Source: Moringa oleifera | Lineage: Eukaryota > Streptophyta > Magnoliopsida > Brassicales > Moringaceae | Assembly: GCA_021397835.1 (NCBI GenBank) | Contig: JAJFZO010000152.1 | Coordinates: forward strand, 232,001-296,000 | Direction of reading: 5' to 3' | DNA length: 64,000 bases | Part shown: piece after piece, positions 1-9,915 of the stretch | Numbering within the stretch: position 1 is the stretch's first letter | Layout of the letters: every line of letters begins with the position of its first letter | The notes under the pieces: model-generated | Seen by the model: only the letters and a program-made list of their open reading frames with translations | Database searches by the model: none | What the model was told of the DNA's origin: nothing | Translations under genes and position numbers: made by a program

Positions 1-1080
1 TTGATATTAACTTCAATAACATCAGTAGCACCAAACTAATCTTCTTTAAAAAAAAAAATTTAAGAAACTACTTTACATTAAAATAAATAGATAAAAAGTA
101 GTGTCAAAAAATTTTGAGTTTTTGAGAGAGCTCAAATTAACTTATTTAAACAATCAAAGTACCTCATTAATAAAGATAGATCACTTACATCAAAATATAC
201 AATTTTTAGCATTCAGATGCACTATTGATCACATTTGTTATATGAGATAAGATTGAAATTAGATTAATTTTATCGAGATAGGACTAAAATTAGATAAATT
301 TTATTTTCATATCATGTTTAGTGCAACAAAAGGAACGGAATAACTTTACCACATATTCACTTTTATTTCATTAAAATGGGATGGCTTATTTTGTTGAATT
401 GATGGAATAAAATTAACCACAATGAGGTAAGATTAACTTTTAAATTTAGATAAATATAAATACATTTAAAAATCAATAAAAAGCTTAAATAAATTTATGC
501 ATTGATAAATTATAATGCAATCCAAATTTGTAATAAGCATTATATTGTATTGCTTTCGAAACTAATTTTCAAGTTATTCCAAATTTTAAAAAATATATAT
601 AATATTAATCTAATTATGTTAATGTTATTAATTAAATATTTATTATTAATTTATATTTATTATTGATACTTCTAATATTTAATTTTTAATATTTTTAAAT
701 CAAAAGATTATAAAGTATAATAAAAATTTAAACAATTATCATGCTCATCAATTAGTTATAATGTAATATAAACTGACAACAAATATTATGTTTTTATTTT
801 TTTTTAATATCAAAACAAGTAAATAAATATTAATTTTAACCAAATGCCTTGCCACACCAATTACGTGACAACATTAATATAATTTTTAATTTAGACTAAT
901 CCAATTTAATTCCATCCAATAATCCAATTCTATTTTCCGAGGTTTAGTATAAAACAACTTGAATTCACTTAATTTTTTAATGTATTTTTGTAAGTACCAC
1001 TAAAATTTTAAACTACATCTTCAACTTTGCAATTGTATGAATTTTTTTAAAAAGGAAAATGGGATACTGCATTTATTTAG
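1..1080. other. AT-rich intergenic DNA, no gene seen
   Basis: Long A/T runs with no sustained reading frame on either strand. No terminal repeats or target duplications could be paired here. It lies beyond the 3' end of the minus-strand LINE that begins near 1080, so part of it may be the target DNA of that element. Confidence 0.6.
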
Positions 1081-2683
1081 AAAGATTATAATCATTTTGC
1101 CTCAGAATGTCAATAAATGTGGAAGGATGCTCTACCAAATTACATCTTCTGTTAATCCTATCTCATATTTAGCTAAGTTATTAGCAATTTCCTTGCCAAT
1201 TTTCCAACATGAATAAACTGGCATTGATCAAACACAGATATTTAGCACACTGTTTTTCCAATGATGTAATCAATTTTAGAGAAGTTAACATTCATTTGCA
1301 TTTTCTTTATGACAACTAATTAGTCTCCTCCAACAACCACATCTCGAAATCTCATATCAGCAGCAAAATGCATTGTAGCAACCACTACCTTTGCTTCTGG
1401 TAGAGAATGATCATATACTCCGATAATAAATGAAACTTTAGCATCTAAAACTGACCAGAATTATTCCTAATCATAATTCCAATACCACCTGATGAATAAA
1501 ATGAACCACAATAATTGATTTTCACCACGTTAGTCATTGGTGCACTCCATTGTCGTTATGGACTTACACAATTCATATTAGCTCTGCTTTGTGACTGTAA
1601 ATAAATCTTGTATGTACTACTTGATCATATGAAAATTCTGCTAGCAGTTCTAGCATCACCACCATGAACAACTTCTTTCCTCTCTTTCCAGATTATACAA
1701 CACAGTAGTGACCTCTCATGTTATCCCAGTGTATCAATGCACATATTTATCCATTCATCATATTCAGAAATACGAAGTTGTATTACATCTCAACCTGAGT
1801 TGAATGATGTCCACAATTCTTTTGCAAAGTCACATCCTCTAAAACTATGAATATCATGTTGGTGGCATCTAGAACATTCTTTAGTAACATCAATTCCTCT
1901 ATCAACAAGATGATTCATAAGTAAAAGAATATGTCATCTTAGTCTCCATAGGAAGATTTGAATCTTTTTTCGGGATTTAGGACCAAATTTCCTCAAAGTG
2001 GAATGACAAATCAATAAGTTTTTCTATGGCAAATTGACGTCTTTGTCAGCATGCCACCTATATGCACTCTTCATTAAATAAATATCATTAGGATGTGAAT
2101 GTCATACCTTAACATGTTGGGATCCAATTTTGCAAAGGGTCATATGGCTTGTAATTATTGCTTCATTACAAGAAGAGTTTTATTGTAATGAATTTCACGT
2201 CCACTACCTTGACTGCTGATAAATCAATGCAAACACTTTGTTATCTTTATTCTCATTTCTTCTAGCACCCTGAGGCTTGTAATCTGGTATGGGTGGCAAC
2301 TATCTGTCCTTCTATGTAGTCACCAATTTTACATTACCAACCTTCCATTAAAGCCCTTAACAAGAGCATGTTTAGCCTCCCATATGCTACGACAGATAAC
2401 TGAAGGACTTTGTCTTATACTAGCATCAAAGAAATGGTCATTAGGAAATATTTAGTTTCATTATAGAATGCACCAAAATTTCAGTGTTATGACTTGTTTT
2501 CCTAGTAAAATGAGGTTAAACAAATACATATCTCTAAGACCTAGTCCTTGTAAATTTTTCCTACTGTACCTTCTCCTCTATTTCAACCAATGCATTCCTT
2601 TGCTTATGGATTAGAATGCCACCAAAAACCACTAAGACATTTATATATGTATGAACACACTAATTTTGGCAATAAGCAGCACA
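1081..2683 (-). mobile_element. LINE 3' part: zinc-knuckle and RNase H-like remnants
   Basis: Read on the minus strand, broken frames carry LINE C-terminal features. Around 2550-2650 there is a V-V-F-G-G-I segment typical of the region after the reverse transcriptase. Near 1795-1880 there is a zf-RVT-like segment with C-H-Q-H-D-I-H-S-F-R-G-C-D-F-A-K. Near 1100-1560 there is a plant LINE RNase H-like segment (W-S-A-P-M-T-N-V-V-K-I-N, then H-F-A-A-D-M-R-F-R-D-V-V-V and C-Q-F-I-H-V-G-K-L-A). Stops and frameshifts show it is dead. It continues the LINE at 6432-8060; the copia element at 2689-6426 separates the two halves. Confidence 0.75.
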
Positions 2684-2688
2684 TTGAA

Positions 2689-3207
2689 TGTTGGGAATTT
2701 TGACAACCAGATCTTTAGTTGATGGATCAAATATCAAATCCTTGTAACCTGAAAGCAACAATAATAATAAAGTAAGAAGAAAAATAAACAACCACAGGAA
2801 CACAAGATTTATACTGGTTCACTCTCAATTGAGAGTTACATCCACTTTGCAGCCACTGCAGGAAACCCTTTTCACTATGAAAATAAATTACAAGAGAGAT
2901 AATTGTTTCCCTAGCCCTCACTCTACTAGAATAAAACCTTAGGACTCTTACTCACTCTCTCTTTTCTCATTTACATGAGTAGAAGTCCCCCCTTTATATA
3001 GTAAAGCCCAATGCCAAAAAAGTAAGTGTGTGAAAATCTCAAGATATCCTTTTTGATAAGTGTATACTCTTTCGGATGAGTATATTCCCTTTCAGATAAG
3101 CATATATATCCTTTTCAGATGAGTATATGCCTTTTCAGATAAATATATTCCTTTTCAGATAAATATATACCATTTTTAGATAAGATTATCTCCACACATA
3201 CTCAACA
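2689..3207 (-). repeat. 3' LTR of copia element 1
   Basis: 519 bp, nearly identical to the copy at 5949-6426 but about 40 bp longer. The difference lies in a short tandem array around 3040-3180 built on a motif like CCTTTTCAGATAAATATA, which has more copies here. A TATA-like box on the minus strand (complement of TTTATATAGT, near 2991-3000) would start transcripts just downstream. The flanking TTGAA is at 2684-2688. Confidence 0.93.
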
Positions 3208-3222
3208 ATCTCCTACTTGAAG
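3208..3222 (-). other. Polypurine tract of copia element 1
   Basis: On the minus strand CTTCAAGTAGGAGAT directly precedes the 3' LTR. This purine-rich stretch is where plus-strand DNA synthesis is primed in LTR retrotransposons. Confidence 0.8.
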
Positions 3223-3276
3223 ACTAATTTATTATCTCAATTGTTTCTTCCACTTATAATGACCATGACTTCCCAA

Positions 3277-5911
3277 TCAGTAGCTGAGAAGCCCCACTGA
3301 AGTTGTATACAACTTCAGTTTCTTGATTGTAACAACCTTGGTCAACATATGCCGCTTGTTGCCATCATGTTCTTCTTTTGACCGGTAAACCCATTTGTTC
3401 TGCAAGGCCCATTTTCCTTGTGGTAGTTCTGCCAACTCCCATGTTTGATTACTCATGAGAGAATTCATCTCATCTTTCATGGCTAACTCTCATTTGATTG
3501 ATTCATCACCCTGCAAAGCTTCATCAAAACTTTCTGGTTCACCCCTATCAGTCAACAAGATGTAGTCCAAAGATGGTGAAAATCTCTGTGGTGGTCTCAC
3601 AGTCCTGGAAGATCTTCTCACTTCTGTCATAAGAGTGGTTAGATTTACATCCGGAGCCATACTTTCCTAATTTTCCTCAGCAATGTCATCTTCAACTTCC
3701 TAAGTATTTTGTTGCAATTGATTCACTGAAATGCCTCTCAAGTGGATCACTTCAGGCCTTTTTACCTCAGAATCTATTACTTCTGAACTCTTGCCCAAAG
3801 TATCCTTGTACAGAACTTGCTCATTGAAGATTACATCCCTGCTCCTAATGATCTTCTTGTTTTGGCTATTCCAAAAACGATAACCAAACTCATTGTCACC
3901 ATATCCAATGAAAAAATATTTTTGTGATTTAGGATCAAGTTTACCTCTAGCAGCAGCATCAATATGGATATATGACAGGCAACCAAATATTCTTAGAAAA
4001 GACAGGTTTACTTTTTTGCCACTCCAAACCTCCTTGGGTATTCTGCAATCCAAAGGCACTGAAGGACCCCTATTGATTAAATAGGCTGCAGTGTTAACTG
4101 CATGCCCAAAATACCTTGGGCAACCCTGCATGCATTCTTATGCTCCTTGCACGCTCATTCAATGTTCTGTTCATCCTTTCTGCAACACCATTCTATTGAG
4201 GTGTACCTGGAGTAGTCTTCTCCATCTTGATCCCATTGTTAGCATAAAACTGTTTGAAATCCCCATCAATGTATTGTTCACTATTATCAGATCTCAAACA
4301 CTTAACTTTAAGATTAGTTTCATTCTCAACCATAGCTTTTCATTTCCTGAAAGCATCAAATACATCAGATTTATTCTTTAAAAAATAAATCTATACCTTT
4401 CTGATTGAGTCATCAATGAAAGTCACATAGTAGCTAGATCCACTAAGAGATGTCACAGTTGAAGGCCCCCATACATCTATATGAACTAACTCTAGTTTTT
4501 GATGCTTCAACTGCTTTCCTGCTTTAGAGAAGCTGACCCTTTTCTGTTTACCAAGGATGCAGCTTTCACACAACTTGTACTCTACAGATTTTAAATCCGG
4601 CAAATTACCATTTACCACCATGACCTTCATTCCCTTTTCACTTATATGCCCAAGTCTGCAATGCCATAAGTCAAAGTTCATACCAATGTCAACAGCAACT
4701 ACTGTATCCTTGCAACTTGAAGTTATATAGAGAGTTCCAGTTTTGCTCCCTTAAGCAACAACCATGGCACCTTTGGTAACTTTCTAAGCATTATCATTGA
4801 AAGTCACCTTATGCCCTTCACTATCAAGCTGTCCAATAGAAATTAGATTTCTCATCAACTTTGGCACATGTCTCACCTTTTGAATCTTCCAGATATTTCC
4901 ATTTAGCATCTTCAATTTAACATCACCCATACCAACAACATTCAAAGGTTCTCCATCAGCAAGATAAACCTTCCCAAAATTTTCAGCAATATAATTTTTC
5001 ATTATTTTGTCATATGCAGTGGTATGAAAAGATGCCCCAGAATCTAAAACCCAAGACTCAAGAGGATTATCAATAGCTAAGAGTAAAGCATTATCTACCT
5101 TATCTGTTACAGCATTTGCAGTGTCATCTTTATTCTCATCTTTTTTCTTGAGTAAGCGACAATCTTTCTTCATGTGGCCCTTTTCCTTATAGTTCCAACA
5201 TTCCAGATTTCTTCCAGATCTAGATTTGCTTCTTCCATTTCTTGACTTAGATTTGCCCTTATTGCGATCAGAATTTCTGTCACTTTCTCTTCCCCTATTT
5301 TCAACATTTAGGGCAGAATTTGCAACTGATGTTTTACTTGAATCGATCCTCCGAATCTCTTCTGTAAGAACTTAATCACGAACATCATTGAAGTTCAATT
5401 TTGAACTCCCAACAGAATTGCTCATCACTGCTCTAATGGGCTCCCAACTATTTGGTAATGATGCCAATAGTATCAAGGCACGTACCTCATCATCAAAGTC
5501 AATCTCAACAGAAGATAATTGATTAACTATTGTATTAAACTCATTAAGATGACTTACCACAGAATTACTTTCACCCATTTTCAAGTGAAATAGCTTCTTC
5601 ATGAGAAAAACTTTGTTGTTTGCCGAAGGTTTTTCATACATGTCAGATAGCACCTTCATCAAACTTGCAGTTATTTTCTCCTTCGCCACATTGTGAGCAA
5701 CGTTCTTTGACAGTGTTAACCGAATAACTCCCAGCACCTGTCGATCAAGGAGATCCTAATCACTTTCTGAAATCTTTTCAGGCTTTTGACCCAAAAGTGG
5801 TTCATGCAGCTTTTTTCCATATAGATAATCCTCGATTTGCATTCTCTAGAAGGCATAATCTGTACCATCGAACTTGATGATCCCATGTGATGAGTTTTTT
5901 TCGCTACGCAT
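3277..5911 (-). pseudogene. Degenerate copia gag-pol, lacking reverse transcriptase
   Basis: From a gag start codon at 5911 the order is gag (UBN2-like, about 5372-5737), a CCHC knuckle near 5170-5215 in which the second Cys is replaced by Tyr (C-W-N-Y-K-E-K-G-H), a protease with L-D-S-G-A-S-F-H near 5030, a GAG-pre-integrase segment with H-C-R-L-G-H near 4660, and integrase to about 3860. The frame then reaches the first RT residues (N-K-W-V-Y-R-S-K-E-E-H-D-G) and jumps to the last residues of RNase H (M-L-T-K-V-V-T), so the whole catalytic RT/RNase H core is deleted. Several stops break gag, including a Trp-to-stop change. Confidence 0.9.
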
Positions 5912-5934
5912 TGCTTTCAATCTCAAAACCCGAA

Positions 5935-5946
5935 GCTCTGATACCA
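5935..5946 (-). other. Primer binding site, initiator tRNA-Met
   Basis: On the minus strand the bases after the 5' LTR read TGGTATCAGAGC, the usual plant copia primer site complementary to the 3' end of tRNA-iMet. Confidence 0.95.
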
Positions 5947-5948
5947 AT

Positions 5949-6426
5949 TGTTAGGAATTTTGACAACCAGATCCTTAGTTGATGGATCAAATATTAAATC
6001 CTTGTAACCTAAAAGCAACAATAATAATAAAGCAAGAAGAAAAATAAACAACCACAAGAACACAAGATTTATAGTGGTTCACCCTCAATTGAGAGTTACA
6101 TCCACTTTGCAGTCACTGCAGGAAACCCTTTTCACTATGAAAATAAATTACAAGAGAGATAACTGTTTCCCTAGCCCTCACTCTACTAGAATAAAACCTT
6201 AAGACTATTGCTCACTCTCTCTTTTCTCATTTACATGAGTAGAAGTCCCCCTTTTATATAGTAAAGCCCAATGCCAAAAAATTAGGTGTGTGAAAATCTC
6301 AAGATATCCTTTTGATAAGTGTATACTCTTTTGGATGAGTATATTCCCTTTCAGATAAGTATATATATCATTTTCAAATAAATATATACCCTTTTCAGAT
6401 AAGATTGTCTCCACATATACTCAACA
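5949..6426 (-). repeat. 5' LTR of copia element 1
   Basis: 478 bp, paired with 2689-3207. The minus-strand TATA box (complement of CTTTTATATAGT) lies at about 6251-6262. It is followed on the high-coordinate side by the target duplication TTGAA at 6427-6431. High identity to its partner suggests a fairly recent insertion. Confidence 0.93.
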
Positions 6427-6431
6427 TTGAA

Positions 6432-8060
6432 TATGTAATAATGGATTAAAGAACAGCCTTAATCACTATTTTCTTACCCTATAGACATTGGTTTCCTACT
6501 TCAACTTCAGAGTCTAGCAACTAATCTTCTTTTAATATCCTTGAAAGCATTTGATTTATTTCTATAAATCATGAAGCAAACCAAGATATCTCTCGATATT
6601 TGAAGAAGTTTGAACTCCAAACACATTCCAAATCTCATTTTTTTTATTTCCGTATCAATATTCTCATTAAAGAATAAGAAAGATTCTTCAAAGTTCACCT
6701 TCTGACCTGAGTAATGTTCATATGAAAATAGTATGCTCATCACTTCTCACTTTCTCTCTATTTGCTCTTGCAAACAGAATGCAATCATCAGCAAAGAATA
6801 AATGAATTACTCTAAGCCTTCATCTGCTTGCTTGAATACCATGAGTGTGTTGTAAGTGCACTACAAAACCTTTTTGAAATGATCAAGAATAAGTATGATG
6901 ACAAAAGATCACCTTCGTGTAATCCTTTAGTTGGTTTGAAAGTTTCAAAAACTGAATTATTCAATAGAATTGAATAGCACACTGAAGAAAGATAACTCAT
7001 TATTAAACTAATCCATCTGTCACTGAAACCCAAGTTTCCTCATTATTTGAGTTAAAAAATATCATTTTACACGGTCATAAGCCTTACTTATGTTAAGCTT
7101 TATGGCAAACACAAGATTCTTTCCTCTCTTCTTCCTTTTCAAACTATGTAGGAGTTCGTATGTTACAACCATATTGTCAGAGATTAGTCTCCCTGGCACA
7201 AATGCACTTCTTGTCTGTTTTATATAAACTGGAAGAACCTTTGCAATGTTCATTGCCAAGGTGCTTGCTTATAGGCTTAAACTGAGTGATATATTTTTTA
7301 GCATTTTAACCTTTGGAATGAGAGTAATGTTGATATGATTAACCTCGTCTAAAGATGCATCATTATTCAAAAAACTATAGGCAAAATCAAATAACATCAG
7401 TACTCACAATAGACCAAAATTGCTAATAAAATAGTGTTAGAAGTCCATTGGGTTGCAATGCCTTTGTTGGATGCATTTGCTTCATTGCAGCTTGAATTTA
7501 ATTTGCTGAAAATCTTTAACAAAATTAGATTTCATATAGTTGTTATTTTTGGCCCAACTGCAGATATAAACTTTGTTGCATAAGAAACACCTTAAGATTT
7601 GAAAACGTCCTCAAAACACCTGATGGATATGCTATGCACATCTGCCTAATGCTCACAACATATGCCTTCATTGTCAAAAAGATCATGGATATGATTATTC
7701 CTTCTCCTCCTATTTTCTTGTGCTTTTCTTGTGCATGACAAAAAAAAAAACTATTGCTTTTATTCCCTTCTTTCATCCAAGAAACTCTTGACTTTCGCAA
7801 TCAAAAAGTTTCTTCATGTTCCAAAAGAACATTAAGATTTGTCCTAAATTAGCTTTGATCCGGTTATTATCTGAAGATCTATCTTTCTCCACCTTTGTTA
7901 GTTTTTTTGAAGACCATTGATACTATTTCTCAACATTCCAAATTTTTATGATGTTATCGATTGGATCTCACACCAGTATTCCACATTTTGGCTCCAAGAT
8001 TCATGTCTAGAGATTCTGTCCAAAGAAAATGTACTACATCTGCACCCCCAGATTCTTTGA
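6432..8060 (-). mobile_element. LINE 5' part: reverse transcriptase remnant
   Basis: Minus-strand frames carry non-LTR reverse transcriptase blocks in the correct order: K-S-R-V-S-W-M-K-E-G-N-K near 7790; Q-T-R-S-A-F-V-P-G-R-L-I-S-D-N near 7190-7230; D-R-V-K; G-F-S-D-R-W-I-S-L-I-M-S with G-L-H-E-G-D-L-L-S near 6900-7030; the catalytic box F-A-D-D at about 6790-6800; and S-G-Q-K-V-N-F-E-E-S near 6690. Frameshifts separate the blocks. No endonuclease domain was recognised, so the 5' end (near 8060) is uncertain. The other half is at 1081-2683. Confidence 0.85.
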
Positions 8061-8619
8061 TCAACATGACTTCACATTTAAAGATTCATATATGCTTGTA
8101 CGGATTTATTCCTACTTCAATGTAAATCTTTAACATATCTTCAAATGAACAGAGCAACTCATTGAAAATAAATATTTTTCAACACAAAACTAACAGGGAA
8201 AAAAAGAAGCATAATAATAACTAGTTAAAAAAGGTTAAACTTGAAAAGGGTTTCTATCAAAAGGTGAAGGAATCAAAATTACTTTAAAGAAATGGTTTTG
8301 AGATAGTATATGAAAAGTCCAGTAGTATAAAATCTCGCTTGACAAAGCTTCTGAAAAGAAAATGTTTAGTTACAGCAGTTGTCTTAAAAGTTAACACTCA
8401 AGTAATGAAGCCTTAGGCCATCTAAATGCAGGGTTCCTATTAAAACTCTTCTGGAAGACTAGGAGTAGTTGCCAAGTGAGCCTGGTGCATCAGAACAAAA
8501 TAATATGATCAAGATATTGCTCTAGTGAAACAATTCAAATGATGATAAAAGGAAGAAGGCATGGCTTGGTTGTAGAAAGTCTCAAACACCATCTCTGCAA
8601 CTGCAAGCTGTTAACATCT
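8061..8619. other. Spacer between LINE remnant and RGP5-like 3' end
   Basis: AT-rich with no sustained reading frame. The right part may include sequence downstream of the RGP5-like polyadenylation site. No repeat boundary was identified. Confidence 0.4.
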
Positions 8620-8625
8620 TTTATT
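8620..8625 (-). terminator. Candidate poly(A) signal of the RGP5-like gene
   Basis: Complement reads AATAAA, about 130 nt downstream of the RGP5-like stop codon on the minus strand. This is a canonical hexamer at a plausible 3' UTR distance; use in vivo is inferred. Confidence 0.5.
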
Positions 8626-8752
8626 GCAAGACCCAAATCATAGGGTACCTTTCTATGGCATTTGCTAGCAATTAACTTGGACATTTTGAAAATAGAAATG
8701 ACAGAAAATTCAGTTCAATTGATCAAACAAATAGTTTAGCTAATACTATCAC

Positions 8753-9814
8753 CTAAACTGCAGGAGAGGATGAATTCAATCCGTGAGCATTCCAGAGCTT
8801 GACCCACTCCAACATGGCCTCAGCAGCACGAGCAAAAATAGGATCTCTCGATCCCAGCTGCTCCTTGATCATGTTAGCCACCTCAACCACACAATCCTCT
8901 GTTCTTGATGCTGTCTCTGGCAATTTTATGGACTGAAAGAAAGGAACGATTTCCTCCATCAGCTTCATCCCTTCCCACTCTTTCTTCAAGCTCTCTATCG
9001 CATCATTTCCATCACTTCTCCACACGTAAGGCAGACCGCTCTTTACACCAAGCCCCAGGTGATCACATATTACTTTAACACACATTCCAGACCATATATC
9101 TTCCACAGTTTCCCACCTCAGCTTTCCTTCACCAGCCAACCTCAAAGCGGGGAACAAAGCAGGCCCCACGGCCTCACGATCGAAAGAGATGTTTATTCCA
9201 CTTATAGGCATCAAGGCCTTAGCAGGAACAGTCATAACGGCATCGACATATCGCGAGTTCCTCTGCCCTGGCTTGAGGGCTTGGGTTGGTGCATCATAAT
9301 CAGCTAGATTGAGCCAGAGCCCACATGACAAAGCACAATTGACGCCACTCCGCAGACTAAATGGGTAACCACGAACAAAGTCTGCCCCTTTGCGGAAAGG
9401 GTCATATAATGTATTAAAGAAAAAAGGGGTAGCTGGAGTTAACAGGTTGAACAAATGTTGTGCAACAGCATCCACCAAAAAGCCCTTTTCGTCCTTAGCC
9501 GGAAGACAATCATCATCTACTGAGACAATGTACTTCTTCCGAGATACAAGATAGCCAAAGTACCTGCATGCATAACCAGAAAAGCCAATGGAAATGAAAG
9601 AACCTACAACACGTTCTATGTCAGACTTCGTATAAACATCAACATTAAAGCCTTCTGGTATCTTGAGTTCCTCCTTCAGATCAGGGTCTTTGACAATTAT
9701 CAGATGGAATTCAGAAAATACTGGTCTCCATTCATTCAAGAAAGAAGTCAGGTCAGCATGGAGTGCCCCTATCACAATGTCAACCTCATTGTTCTTTATG
9801 TTTCCGGTAGACAT
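8753..9814 (-). CDS. RGP5: Reversibly glycosylated polypeptide, RGP5-like
   Basis: A single uninterrupted 353-codon frame starting with M-S-T-G-N-I-K-N-N. It matches the RGP / UDP-arabinopyranose mutase family (GT75): V-D-D-D-C near residues 99-103 is the aspartate nucleotide-sugar motif, F-F-F-N-T-L-Y-D-P is at about 131-139, and G-Y-P-F-S-L-R at 149-155 contains the Arg corresponding to the reported glycosylation site. Family members convert UDP-arabinopyranose to UDP-arabinofuranose on the cytosolic/Golgi face for cell-wall synthesis. The wording resembles the divergent RGP5 class, for which mutase activity has not been clearly shown; I assign it from memory. The ATG at 9814 is chosen because the in-frame upstream extension has only a TTG. 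The residues look intact and the length is normal. A separate ORF ends only 101 nt upstream. Confidence 0.93.
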   Translation of the reverse strand: MSTGNIKNNEVDIVIGALHADLTSFLNEWRPVFSEFHLIIVKDPDLKEELKIPEGFNVDVYTKSDIERVVGSFISIGFSGYACRYFGYLVSRKKYIVSVDDDCLPAKDEKGFLVDAVAQHLFNLLTPATPFFFNTLYDPFRKGADFVRGYPFSLRSGVNCALSCGLWLNLADYDAPTQALKPGQRNSRYVDAVMTVPAKALMPISGINISFDREAVGPALFPALRLAGEGKLRWETVEDIWSGMCVKVICDHLGLGVKSGLPYVWRSDGNDAIESLKKEWEGMKLMEEIVPFFQSIKLPETASRTEDCVVEVANMIKEQLGSRDPIFARAAEAMLEWVKLWNAHGLNSSSPAV

Positions 9815-9915
9815 CTTCCTGAGTTGCAACAACAACCCGATCAATCTGTTTGACCTGCTAAACTAGCTAGTGATTGATGGGAAATGCCTTGTATGCTAAT
9901 AAAAGGTTGACCGAC

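Larger units (their letters stand above)
2689..6426 (-). mobile_element. Ty1-copia element 1, LTR to LTR, RT deleted
   Basis: A 3,738-bp element on the minus strand. Its two LTRs both begin TG and end CA, and TTGAA flanks it on both sides (2684-2688 and 6427-6431), the expected 5-bp target duplication. A tRNA-iMet primer site lies next to the 5' LTR and a polypurine tract next to the 3' LTR. The coding region keeps gag, protease and integrase but lacks nearly all of the reverse transcriptase and RNase H, so the element cannot be autonomous. It sits inside a LINE. Confidence 0.95.

Noticed and set aside
2727..2921. 64-codon frame
   Set aside because: Lies wholly in the 3' LTR of copia 1 and has no protein-family features.
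9059..9307. Plus-strand frame inside the RGP5-like gene
   Set aside because: Antisense shadow of a conserved coding sequence, with no family features.
9815..9844. Ten-residue N-terminal extension of the RGP5-like protein
   Set aside because: Starts at TTG, not ATG; family members start near the ATG at 9814.
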